This document shows positions 1 to 7,401 of a stretch of 25,784 nt of DNA, in pieces. The DNA is from JBKJZO01 sp046715235. GTDB taxonomy: Bacteria > Actinomycetota > Actinomycetes > BP-191. Location of the stretch: positions 1 through 25,784 of the forward strand of contig JBKJZO010000037.1 of the NCBI GenBank assembly GCA_046715235.1, in the 5' to 3' direction. The notes under the pieces are model-generated. The model had not been told where the DNA came from, did not search any database, and worked only from the letters and a program-made list of their open reading frames with translations. Position 1 is the stretch's first letter; the number at the start of each line of letters is the position of its first letter. The position numbers and the translations under genes are program-made.

Positions 1-1032
1 CGCGCCGGTGACCGGGTCGGTGACCAGGCGGTGCCAGTCGCCGCCGGCGGCGATCCGGCGGGCCATGGCCGGGGGGATGGGTCCGTAGCCGTCCAGGTGG
101 GCCGGGTTGTCCGCCAACTTCAGCAGGGTGGCGGTGTCGATGGTCATCCCGACGGCCGGCCGGGCCCGCTGCTCGGCCGGCAGCGACGGGTCGGCCAGGG
201 CCGCACTGAACAGCTGGGCGAAGGCGTCGGCGCGGAGTAGGTCGATCGGCCGGGTGTCGCCGTCAGCGCGGCGGCGGTGGGCGATGGCGGTGAGGGCGCG
301 CATGGTGGTCATTGCTTCGTCGGCGGTGACGGTGGCGGCGACGGTGGCCATCCCGTCGGCTTCCGGGTAGCAGATCACCTGGGCGGTGGCCACCGCCCGT
401 TCGTGCCGCTCGTCGGCGGTGGCCGGGTCGGCGGCGATGAGTATCCGCTCGAGCCGTTTACGCCAGTTGGTCAGCGTCTCGTCCGGGTGCCCTTTGGTGA
501 GCATCTGCCGCTGCACGCTGGCGGCGAGCGGGTCGGGGTGGTCTTCGAGTTGGTCGGCGAGGGCGCGGGCGTGCCAGTAGGTGATGGCCCCGCGCTGGAG
601 GGCGGCGCGGGTGTCGGCGAGCCGGCCGGTCAGTTCGCGGGCGACGTCGAGGCGGCTGCCCGCGGTGCTGGTGGAGAGCCGCAGCGCGCAGGCGATCTGC
701 TCCCGCGCGAAGTCGTCGTCGCGGTGATCTGCCGGTGGCGGCCCGCCGACCGCGACCAGGGCCTGCTGCGTCCGCGCGTCGATCCAGCTGCGGTGCTGGT
801 CCCAGAGCACCAGCGCGCTGACCCGGTCGTGCGCGGCCAGCGTGTCCAGGTCGATCCGGTCCAACACGGCCAGCGTCGCTGCTGACGGCGGCGCGGCTTC
901 CAGCTCGGCGAGCAGGTCGTGATCGGTCGACGGCCCGACCAGGCGCAGCGAGCTGCCGCCCGAAGCGGGTGTCGTCGCTGCGGTCGCGGCGTCGGTTTCC
1001 GGGTTGACGGCGGCTGCCAGTGAGTCGAACAT
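1..1032 (-). CDS. DUF222 / 13E12-repeat family HNH endonuclease, C-terminus beyond window
   Basis: 344 codons are open from ATG at 1032 to the window edge with no stop. After a low-complexity Ala/Thr-rich start comes the DUF222 core, with segments such as LAVLDRIDLDTLAAHDRV, WIDARTQQALVAVGG and AITYWHARALADQLEDHPD, ending with the WHRLVTDPVTGA segment that in this family immediately precedes the HNH nuclease domain. The catalytic HNH motif itself is therefore outside the window and not seen. Family members are multicopy, poorly characterised actinobacterial proteins (13E12 repeats in mycobacteria), and several are DNA-damage inducible. The start codon lies inside a LexA box and 7 nt after a TAGTAT -10 hexamer, with no Shine-Dalgarno sequence, so a leaderless SOS-controlled transcript is likely. 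The family assignment is firm; the nuclease activity is inferred. Confidence 0.85.
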   Translation of the reverse strand, partial: MFDSLAAAVNPETDAATAATTPASGGSSLRLVGPSTDHDLLAELEAAPPSAATLAVLDRIDLDTLAAHDRVSALVLWDQHRSWIDARTQQALVAVGGPPPADHRDDDFAREQIACALRLSTSTAGSRLDVARELTGRLADTRAALQRGAITYWHARALADQLEDHPDPLAASVQRQMLTKGHPDETLTNWRKRLERILIAADPATADERHERAVATAQVICYPEADGMATVAATVTADEAMTTMRALTAIAHRRRADGDTRPIDLLRADAFAQLFSAALADPSLPAEQRARPAVGMTIDTATLLKLADNPAHLDGYGPIPPAMARRIAAGGDWHRLVTDPVTGA

Positions 1033-1040
1033 GTGTTCGA
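1025..1040 (-). promoter_or_regulatory. LexA (SOS) box over the DUF222 gene start
   Basis: TCGAAC-ATGT-GTTCGA is a 16-bp site with perfect 6-bp inverted arms, matching the actinobacterial LexA consensus (TCGAAC N4 GTTCGA). The minus-strand ATG (1032-1030) sits in its centre, and a -10 hexamer TAGTAT (1045-1040, minus strand) abuts it. Bound LexA would cover both the transcription start and the start codon. Confidence 0.85.
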
Positions 1041-1045
1041 TACTA
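1040..1045 (-). promoter_or_regulatory. -10 hexamer TAGTAT of a leaderless promoter (DUF222 gene)
   Basis: TAGTAT ends 7 nt before the ATG at 1032, which puts the transcription start on or next to the A of the start codon. No good -35 hexamer is seen: the best at about 17-18 nt is TGTTTT-like. The last base of the hexamer is the first base of the LexA box. Confidence 0.6.
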
Positions 1046-1115
1046 CCGGCGGGCTGTGACAGAAAACAGGCCGGCCACGAAATCTGTGGACAGCCATTTT
1101 CAGCCTGCGGCGTAA

Positions 1116-1320
1116 GGCTTTCTTCCACGAGGGCGGATCGAACCGGTCACACGGCTGCACGGCGCCAGCTGGATCACGTTCTACCTCGATGGCCAACCGC
1201 AGCCAGGCATCACGTTCTTCGATCTCGACGACGAAGGGGCAGATCGCGCACATCACCGATTTCTGGCCCGACCCCTACGAGCCACCCGCGGGTCGCGCGC
1301 ATCTCGTCGAGCGCTACTGA
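1116..1320 (+). pseudogene. SnoaL-like / NTF2-fold protein, C-terminal remnant with frameshift
   Basis: Two plus-strand frames join into one SnoaL-like C-terminus. Frame A (1116 to about 1245) gives ...WITFYLDG and GITFFDLDDEG. Frame B (about 1243-1320) gives GQIAHITDFWPDPYEPPAG and ends RAHLVERY-stop. DFWPxPYEPPxxRxHLVERY is the typical end of limonene-epoxide-hydrolase/SnoaL-like domains. The switch falls in a run of four G (about 1242-1245) where three would keep the frame. Only about 68 of the usual 120-150 codons remain; a TAA at 1113-1115 closes frame A upstream and there is no plausible start. The DUF222 gene begins about 80 bp away, so the 5' part may have been lost when that element arrived. 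The remnant overlaps the last codons of the coiled-coil gene on the other strand. Confidence 0.6.
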
Positions 1321-2234
1321 TCCTCGGCAAGCCGAGACAGCGCCGACTCGACCTTCACGAGAGACGCTCGCTGACGATCGGCTTCGGCGTGCGCGATCTT
1401 CGCCGCCCCGCGCGCCTTGTCGTGCTTGCGTTGCGCCGCCACCTGCGCCGACCTGGCCTGAGACAGGGCCGCGGTGAGCTGCTCGAGGTTCTCCTGCGCA
1501 GACTCCAGCTCGACCTGCGCCGCCTCGAACGCCCGCTGCGCGTCGTCCGCCTCGCCCAACGCGTCCTGCACGGCGCGCTGCGCAGCCTTGACCGCATCTG
1601 TGGCGGCGGCCAGCGCGGTCTCCCTGCGCGCCTCCGCCGACGTGCTCTTGGACCTAGTGGGCGCAGCGCGCGCGGCCTGCGTGGCCTGCTCCTTCTTGCC
1701 TGATTTCCCCGCCGCGCTCTTCTTTGCCGGCGCCCGTACGACGTGCAGCGACGGCGCCACCGCCTCGCTGAGGTCTCCCGCGAGGCCGAAGCCTGAATAG
1801 CTCAGCTCTTTGACCAGCCGTCCGCTCCGTACGGCGGCGCCGGCGTCCTCGTCGGACGTCGCGGCAATCAGCGTGGCGTCAACGGCACCGAGCGGCGCGC
1901 TCTGGCGGCCGGCTTCCACGGCGATCGCCTCAGCCGCGGCCACCAGCGCGTCGATCTGCGACCGCCGTACGGCGGACAGTTCCTGCAGCTGCGCCCCATC
2001 GGCCTTGCCGCCGAGGACGGCGACCTGCGTCTCGCGGAGCGCCTCCGCCGTCTCGAGCAGTTCGTCGATCTCGGCCGCACGCTGACGGACGAGTTGATTG
2101 ACCAGCCACGCGCCGACCGTCGGCCGCCGCAACTCGCGCACCTGCGCAGCCGTCTGGGCGTCGCCTTCGGCCTTGACCGCCTTGGCCAGCGAGTCCCGGG
2201 CGGTGACGAAGTCTTCAGGTGTCAGCCGGTACAA
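1314..2234 (-). CDS. Uncharacterised actinobacterial Ala-rich coiled-coil protein
   Basis: 306 residues from a TTG at 2234. The N-terminal part (about 1-150) has the pattern YRLTPEDFVTARDSLAKAVK followed by RRPTVGAWLVNQLVR, seen in widely distributed but unassigned actinobacterial proteins. The middle is a Lys/Ala/Ser-rich basic linker (about 165-205, AKKSAAGKSGKK). The C-terminal 100 residues are heptad-like Ala/Glu/Gln/Arg sequence, a predicted long coiled coil. There is no signal peptide or membrane segment. The start is doubtful: family-like codons (IDERELDA) continue in frame upstream of the TTG, and the only good Shine-Dalgarno (GGGAGG, 2270-2265) lies 6 nt before an ATC codon (2258-2256). 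No function can be assigned. Confidence 0.7.
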   Translation of the reverse strand: MYRLTPEDFVTARDSLAKAVKAEGDAQTAAQVRELRRPTVGAWLVNQLVRQRAAEIDELLETAEALRETQVAVLGGKADGAQLQELSAVRRSQIDALVAAAEAIAVEAGRQSAPLGAVDATLIAATSDEDAGAAVRSGRLVKELSYSGFGLAGDLSEAVAPSLHVVRAPAKKSAAGKSGKKEQATQAARAAPTRSKSTSAEARRETALAAATDAVKAAQRAVQDALGEADDAQRAFEAAQVELESAQENLEQLTAALSQARSAQVAAQRKHDKARGAAKIAHAEADRQRASLVKVESALSRLAEDQ

Positions 2235-2298
2235 CGCATCGAGTTCGCGCTCGTCGATGACAGACCTCCCACCCTGACGATTGCCCGCCGCCGGGTGT

Positions 2299-2304
2299 TA
2301 GTTT
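2299..2304 (+). promoter_or_regulatory. -10 hexamer TAGTTT of a leaderless promoter (aminotransferase-fold gene)
   Basis: TAGTTT is followed by 6 nt and then the GTG start at 2311, with no Shine-Dalgarno in between. A -35-like TGACGA (2275-2280) lies 18 nt upstream. Transcription would start on or next to the GTG. Confidence 0.55.
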
Positions 2305-2310
2305 GCCTGA

Positions 2311-4032
2311 GTGGAGCAGTCGGAGCGGCTCATCGACTACGTCCGCACCTCTGTGATCGGTGACGACGAGGTGCTGCTGGGGCCGTATGGTCCGCGGCGC
2401 ATCACCTACGCCGACTACACGGCGTCCGGGCGCGCCCTGACGTTCATCGAGGACTACATCCGCGCGGCGGTGCTTCCGCTCTACGCCAACACCCACACCG
2501 AGTCGTCGGGCACCGGCCTGCAGACGACCCATTTCCGCGAGGAGGCGCGCGCGATCATCCGCGACGCCGTCCACGGCGACGACGACACGGTGGTGCTGTT
2601 CTGCGGCTCCGGTTCGACGGCCGCGGTCGACAAGCTCGTGCATGTTCTCGGCCTGCGCATCCCGTGCGCGCTGGAGGACCGCTACCAGCTCTCGGACCAC
2701 ATACCCGTCACCGAGCGGCCGGTCGTGTTCATCGGGCCGTTCGAGCACCACTCCAACGAGATCCCGTGGCGCGAATCCATTGCCGATGTCGTCGTCATAC
2801 CTGAGGACCACGACGGCCACATCGACCTCGACGCCCTGAAGGAAGAGCTCACGCGGTACGCCGACCGCTCAGTTCTGATCGGCAGCTTCTCCGCCGCGTC
2901 CAACGTCACCGGGATCGTCAGCAACACCGCGCGCATTTCCGCGCTCCTGCACGAGCACGGTGCCCTGGCGTTCTGGGACTTCGCGGCAGCCGCGCCGTAC
3001 GTAGCGATCGACATGCGGCCAGACGGACCGGAGTACGGCGGCCTTGACTACAAGGACGCGGTCTTCATCTCGCCGCACAAGTTCATCGGCGGGCCTGGTA
3101 CGCCTGGCGTTCTTATCGCGCGGCGTGAGCTGTTCACTAACCGTGTTCCGGTCGTACCCGGCGGCGGTACGGTCATGTACGTCACCTCGACCGAGCACAG
3201 CTACCTCGAGGACGTCGAGCACCGCGAGGAGGGCGGCACCCCGGCGATCGTCGACTCGATCCGAGCGGGACTGGTCTTCCAACTCAAGCAGGCGGTCGGC
3301 ATCGAGGAGATCCGACGCCGCGAGGAGTCGTTCATCCAGCGGGCCGTCGACGCGTGGCGGACCAACCCCAACATCGAGATCCTCGGCAACCTCTCCGCCG
3401 AGCGGCTCTCGATCGTCTCCTTCGTCGTGCGCCACGAATCGCGCTACCTGCACTACAACTTCGTCGTCGCCGTACTCAACGACCTGTTCGGCGTCCAGTC
3501 GCGTGGCGGCTGCGCCTGCGCCGGGCCCTACGGCCACCGGCTGCTCGGCATCGACGCCGAGCGCTCGCACGAGTTGGAGCGCGAAGTAGCTCGCGGTTGC
3601 GAGGGCATCAAGCCGGGCTGGGTTCGCGTCAACTTCAACTACTTCATCTCCGGGCAGGTCTTCGACTTCATCGTGGCCGCGGTCGACATGGTGGCCACCG
3701 ACGGTTGGAAGTTGCTGCCGCAATACGACTTCGATGCGGCCACCGGTCAATGGCATCACCGCGATGGTGGTGGTGCCGCGCCGCTGAGCCTGCACGACCT
3801 GTCGTACGCCGACGCGCAGCTGAGCTACGACGTCGCCCGGGCAACCGCGTCCGAGAACGACTTCGCCGGCTACCTCAAGATGGCGCAAGCCGCCATGGAA
3901 GCCGCACACACGGCGCTGCTTCCGGAGGGCGACGACGTCGCAGCTCGCTCCGCCGACTTCGAGCACCTGAGGTGGTTCCCCTTGCCGGGCGAGATCGCCG
4001 ACGTCGTACGCCGGTCGCCTCAGACCAGGTGA
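2311..4032 (+). CDS. Aminotransferase class V-fold PLP-dependent enzyme
   Basis: 573 residues, cytosolic, fold-type I PLP enzyme of the NifS/cysteine-desulfurase-like class V group. Visible features: an N-terminal strand leading to YANTHTESSGTG (about 65-80), the cofactor-binding FCGSGSTAAVDKL (about 98-110), the PLP Asp/His region WDFAAAAPYVAIDM, and the Schiff-base lysine K257 in ISPHKFIGGPGTPG. A Cys-rich GGCACAGPYGHRLLGID lies in the C-terminal domain, where NifS-like enzymes carry substrate-binding or active-site cysteine loops. It is much longer than IscS/SufS (about 400), with an extra C-terminal region after about residue 470. The GTG start is supported by the TAGTTT -10 hexamer 6 nt upstream. 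The stop overlaps that of the next convergent gene by 13 bp. Substrate unknown; desulfurase or lyase activity is possible but unproven. Confidence 0.85.
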   Translation: MEQSERLIDYVRTSVIGDDEVLLGPYGPRRITYADYTASGRALTFIEDYIRAAVLPLYANTHTESSGTGLQTTHFREEARAIIRDAVHGDDDTVVLFCGSGSTAAVDKLVHVLGLRIPCALEDRYQLSDHIPVTERPVVFIGPFEHHSNEIPWRESIADVVVIPEDHDGHIDLDALKEELTRYADRSVLIGSFSAASNVTGIVSNTARISALLHEHGALAFWDFAAAAPYVAIDMRPDGPEYGGLDYKDAVFISPHKFIGGPGTPGVLIARRELFTNRVPVVPGGGTVMYVTSTEHSYLEDVEHREEGGTPAIVDSIRAGLVFQLKQAVGIEEIRRREESFIQRAVDAWRTNPNIEILGNLSAERLSIVSFVVRHESRYLHYNFVVAVLNDLFGVQSRGGCACAGPYGHRLLGIDAERSHELEREVARGCEGIKPGWVRVNFNYFISGQVFDFIVAAVDMVATDGWKLLPQYDFDAATGQWHHRDGGGAAPLSLHDLSYADAQLSYDVARATASENDFAGYLKMAQAAMEAAHTALLPEGDDVAARSADFEHLRWFPLPGEIADVVRRSPQTR

Positions 4033-4313
4033 ACGTTGCCGGTCGGGGGCAGCTGGGGAACCTCCAGCACGTGGCTCAGCAACGTCGCGCCCTCGGGTGT
4101 CGGGTCTTCACCGATGTGCAACGCCTCCGCGACATGCACCACAGCAGCACGCATCTGGCTGTAGCCGGACACTCGCCACCGGAACAGCTCGCACGGCAGC
4201 GCCTCGGTCGATGCCTCGACCATCGCAGACCGGACGCCTGGCTGCTGGCGCACGCTCCAGAACCTGCCGTCGGGCGCCTGCACCCGCCGTCGGTCCACCG
4301 CTCCCTGGGTCAC
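4020..4313 (-). CDS. Small uncharacterised protein (97 aa)
   Basis: Not recognised. From GTG 4313 it encodes 97 residues with no signal peptide, membrane segment or cysteine pair, including VQAPDGRFWSVRQQPG and a mixed Ala/Val/Glu helix-strand pattern (SGYSQMRAAVVHVAEALHIG). The frame stays open to an ATG-less codon at 4400, but the shorter start is preferred because the upstream residues (Arg/Pro-rich) look non-coding. No Shine-Dalgarno is visible; TACCGT 6 nt before the GTG could be a leaderless -10. The 3' end overlaps the convergent aminotransferase-fold gene by 13 bp. It lies 49 bp downstream of the DUF3145 gene on the same strand and may be cotranscribed. Confidence 0.5.
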   Translation of the reverse strand: MTQGAVDRRRVQAPDGRFWSVRQQPGVRSAMVEASTEALPCELFRWRVSGYSQMRAAVVHVAEALHIGEDPTPEGATLLSHVLEVPQLPPTGNVHLV

Positions 4314-4362
4314 ATAGGGACGGTAACCGCCACATAGTGCGACGAAAAGGTCAGTGCTGCCC

Positions 4363-4845
4363 CTACCCGGCGACGGCCGCGCGCGGGACTGGCACAGCAC
4401 CGATCCGCAGCGGTTCGAGCGCCTCGTCCCACGGCCGTCCGATCAAATGCGCGAGGCGTTCGCGCAGCGCTTCGGCGTTCGGTGAGTCACGCACGGCCGC
4501 GGCGAGCTGGTTCTCGTCGACGACGAGGTCGCCGATCGCGTTGGTGGCGCAGCGGTGCAGGCCGAGTCCCGGCACGAAGCTGTAGCGCTCGCCGTCATAC
4601 CCGGGGCTCGCGTCCTCGGTGACCTCGAACGTGACCGCGGCCAGCGCCCGCAGTCCGTCGGCGAGTGCCGCCGCCGACCCGGCCGGTCCGCTCCACTCCA
4701 GCGTGGCGCGCAGGCCCTGGTCGCTCGGAGACCAGGCGGGGGCGCCGTGATGCGGGGGTAGTACGCCGCCGAGCGCGCTCTCGACGCCGGCACGCAGCGA
4801 CGCCGGGCAGGCGTGTACGAGCAGGCAACCGGTCGAGCTGGGCAC
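4363..4845 (-). CDS. DUF3145 family protein
   Basis: 160 residues, matching the usual length (about 160-170) of DUF3145, an actinobacteria-specific family of unknown function. Diagnostic segments are the N-terminal GCLLVHACPASLRAGVESALGG, the central LRATLEWSGPAGSAAALADGL, FEVTEDASPGYDGERYSFVPG, and the C-terminal GRPWDEALEPLR. The GTG start at 4845 has a clear GGAGG 5 nt upstream. It is soluble, with no membrane segment. The 101 bp between this start and the stop of the GGDEF-EAL gene leave room for its own promoter. No function is known for the family. Confidence 0.85.
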   Translation of the reverse strand: MPSSTGCLLVHACPASLRAGVESALGGVLPPHHGAPAWSPSDQGLRATLEWSGPAGSAAALADGLRALAAVTFEVTEDASPGYDGERYSFVPGLGLHRCATNAIGDLVVDENQLAAAVRDSPNAEALRERLAHLIGRPWDEALEPLRIGAVPVPRAAVAG

Positions 4846-4946
4846 ACGAACCTCCGTGATAGGCGAGCTGCGCCTTCCCCGACGGGCTCGCTGGAGGTCG
4901 AGACGACATTGTCACGCACCATCACCAATGGCGCCAGGCAGGGGGG

Positions 4947-7280
4947 TCAAGGCTGCGTTCCAACCACCTCGGAAACCGCTTCGAGCAACTCGAGCTGTGA
5001 TCGGGGTACGCCGTCTCCGCCTTTGGGACGCCCCAGCAGATAGCCCTGTACGACGTCGCATCCGTGCCCTCGCAGGAAATCGAGCTGGGCCACTGTCTCG
5101 ACCCCTTCAGCCGTCACCGTCAGACCCAGGCCGTGCGCCATCGCGATGGTGGCGACCACGATCGGCGCGTTGTCGCCGGACTTCACGATCCTGCTGACGA
5201 ACGACTTGTCGATCTTGACGTTGTCGAGCGGGAAGCGATCCAGCCGCGACAAGGCCGAATAACCGGTGCCGAAGTCGTCGATCGCGACGCGTACGCCGGA
5301 CTCGCGCAACCGGGCGAGGACCTCGCTGACCTCCGGGCTGTCACGGCCCGCGAGCCGCTCCGAGATCTCGATCTCGAGCAGTTCGGCGGGCAGCCCCGTC
5401 GCGGCCAGCGCGTCGGTGACGATGTCGACCACGGACGCTGTGTGCAGTTGCCGTGCGGAGAAGTTGACCGCGACGTGCATGCGCTCGGCCACCGAGCGGC
5501 CGATGTTCCACCGAGCTGCCTGCCGGCATGCGGTCAGCAGCACGAACGTGTCGAGCTGCGCGACCAGTCCCGACTCCTCCGCGACCGGCAGGAACTCGTC
5601 CGGGCTCAGCTCGCCGAGCGTGGGGTGCGTCCAGCGCACCAGCGCCTCGGCGCCCGTCACCCTGCCGCGACGCAGGTCGATCAGCGGCTGGTAGGCCACC
5701 CAGATCTGCCCGCGCTCGATTGCGTGATGCAGCTGGCCCTCGAGCTGCAGCAGCGGAGCAGCTTTGGTCGTGACATCGACGCCGTAAATCTCGCTGGTGT
5801 CCCTGCCGCGCTCCTTCGCGCGTAGTAGGGCTGCGTCCGCATGCGCCATCAACGCGTCGTGGTCGACTCCATGGTCTGGGAAGAGCGCGATCCCGACACT
5901 TGCCGTGACGAACAGCTGCCGGTTGTTGACGACGAGTGGCGCGCGCATGGCCTCGAGAATCGCGTTGGTAACGACCGCTGACTCCGTGTGGGTGGCTATC
6001 CCGGGGAGCAGCACAGAGAACTCGTCGCCGCCGACGCGCGCGACCGTGTCGACCGCGCGTACGGCGTCGCTGAGGCGGTGGGCGGCCGCGCGCAGGATCT
6101 CGTCGCCGACCGAATGTCCGAGGCTGTCGTTGACCCGCTTGAAGCGGTCGATGTCCAGGAAGAGCACCGCGAATTTCTCCCCGAACCTCGCACCGCGGGC
6201 CGCGGCCTGGCTGACCCGGTCCTCGAACAGCAGTCTGTTCGGCAGGCCAGTGAGCGGGTCGTGGACCGCCTGGTGCTCGGCGCGTTGGACCAGGTGCGCG
6301 TTGCTCAACGCTGCGGACCCGATCGTTGCAAGGCCTTCGAGCAGCTGCTGCTCGCCGCGCTCGAACGGGTCGAGATGGTGCCGATCGCCTACGACCAGCC
6401 AGCGTTCGGCCTCACCGTCGAGAATGTGGGCGCCGAGCTCGGCCGAGCCCGGCGGCGCGTCCGCGAGCCGCGCGCTTCCGGCGCGCAGCAGCGAGCGCGC
6501 TGACGTGAGCACCGCCTCGGTCACCGCACGCACTTCGACCGAGGCGTGCGCGTGCGTCGCCGCCCGAAGCAGCCCGTTGAGGCGGTGCCGGTCGCGCACG
6601 GCCTGCAGGTGGTTCTTGAGCAGGATCAATATCACGACGCCGGGCATCAGCAACGTGAGCGGTGCCCACCACGCCGCCATCGTGGCGACGCCGAGCGCGA
6701 GGCCGACCGACATCCCACTCGCGGATACGAGCACCCCGATGCCCAGGCTCTCTCTGGCCACAGCGCCGAACGATCTGCGGCTGGCCGCGGCGATCACGGC
6801 GTAGACGTTGCCGATCTCGTACACGACGACGAACAAGCCGCCGAGCAGCGCCGCGAGACTGACCGCGGCGGTGGATGTGCCGGCCAGCCCCACGACGACC
6901 GCCCGGAGGCCGACCGCTAGCGCAGCCGCGGTCGCCGACATACCGATGTTAAAGAGCACCTTGTTCCAGGCGCGCCGCCGCGCGAGGTTGCCGACCACCG
7001 CCGCGACGAGTACGGCGGTCACGACCCCGGTGGCGGGGAGCAGGACGAGCATCGCGACGAGGAAGGGTTCCTCGACCTCGACGTCCTCGAGCTGCTCGCC
7101 GCGGGGGACAGGGAGCGGCACGACCCGCGCTGCGACGAGCCCGGCGAGCAGGAGAAGGAATTCGGCCGCGGGGCCAAGCCCGCGATCCCCGGTGCTCGCG
7201 AGCACGACGAGGAGCGCGGTTGTGCCGGCCACCACGTGTCCGGCGACCAGTGCTTGCAGCGTGCGGGACGCCCTAGCCAT
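4947..7280 (-). CDS. Membrane-anchored GGDEF-EAL protein (diguanylate cyclase/phosphodiesterase)
   Basis: 777 residues. The first ~230 hold about six to eight hydrophobic segments (an integral-membrane sensory region), followed by a GAF-like stretch (about 240-340). The GGDEF domain starts at DPLTGLPNRLLFEDR; the signature GGDEF is intact at 417-421, and an RAVD inhibitory I-site lies five residues before it. The EAL domain has GAEALVRW (EAL at 545-547), AVNFSARQL, EIEISER, DDFGTGYSAL, VKIDKSF, TAEGVET and QGYLLGRP, so the metal and catalytic residues of c-di-GMP phosphodiesterases are retained. Both activities are therefore possible and the net direction cannot be read from sequence. The ATG start at 7280 has only a weak GACGGGA. 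The neighbouring glycogen genes may be coincidental. Confidence 0.95.
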   Translation of the reverse strand: MARASRTLQALVAGHVVAGTTALLVVLASTGDRGLGPAAEFLLLLAGLVAARVVPLPVPRGEQLEDVEVEEPFLVAMLVLLPATGVVTAVLVAAVVGNLARRRAWNKVLFNIGMSATAAALAVGLRAVVVGLAGTSTAAVSLAALLGGLFVVVYEIGNVYAVIAAASRRSFGAVARESLGIGVLVSASGMSVGLALGVATMAAWWAPLTLLMPGVVILILLKNHLQAVRDRHRLNGLLRAATHAHASVEVRAVTEAVLTSARSLLRAGSARLADAPPGSAELGAHILDGEAERWLVVGDRHHLDPFERGEQQLLEGLATIGSAALSNAHLVQRAEHQAVHDPLTGLPNRLLFEDRVSQAAARGARFGEKFAVLFLDIDRFKRVNDSLGHSVGDEILRAAAHRLSDAVRAVDTVARVGGDEFSVLLPGIATHTESAVVTNAILEAMRAPLVVNNRQLFVTASVGIALFPDHGVDHDALMAHADAALLRAKERGRDTSEIYGVDVTTKAAPLLQLEGQLHHAIERGQIWVAYQPLIDLRRGRVTGAEALVRWTHPTLGELSPDEFLPVAEESGLVAQLDTFVLLTACRQAARWNIGRSVAERMHVAVNFSARQLHTASVVDIVTDALAATGLPAELLEIEISERLAGRDSPEVSEVLARLRESGVRVAIDDFGTGYSALSRLDRFPLDNVKIDKSFVSRIVKSGDNAPIVVATIAMAHGLGLTVTAEGVETVAQLDFLRGHGCDVVQGYLLGRPKGGDGVPRSQLELLEAVSEVVGTQP

Positions 7281-7401
7281 GCTTTCCCGTCGCTGGTTGT
7301 TCTCCCCACGCTTAGTGGACGCCCTGTAACCGAAGGTGACAAGGGTTTGCGAGAAAAAGGTTCGAATCGGGACGGTGCAGGACGAGACGGGGGCAGTTGA
7401 C
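7281..7401. other. Intergenic region between glgA stop and GGDEF-EAL start
   Basis: 121 bp that probably contain the promoter of the GGDEF-EAL gene. On the minus strand TTGTCA is a possible -35, but no TAnnnT hexamer is found at 16-19 nt. No hairpin with a T-run was seen for the end of glgA. Confidence 0.4.

Noticed and set aside
630..1256. Long minus-strand open frame (208 codons) across the DUF222 gene start
   Set aside because: It is Arg/Pro/Ser-rich and shifted from the DUF222 frame, which has clear family motifs; it also crosses the LexA box and the SnoaL remnant.
2869..3966. 365-codon minus-strand frame opposite the aminotransferase-fold gene
   Set aside because: Val/Asp/Arg-rich shadow of a high-GC gene; no domain, no ribosome site.
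7345..7400. GGTTCGAATC resembling a tRNA T-loop
   Set aside because: No cloverleaf or acceptor stem could be formed on either strand.
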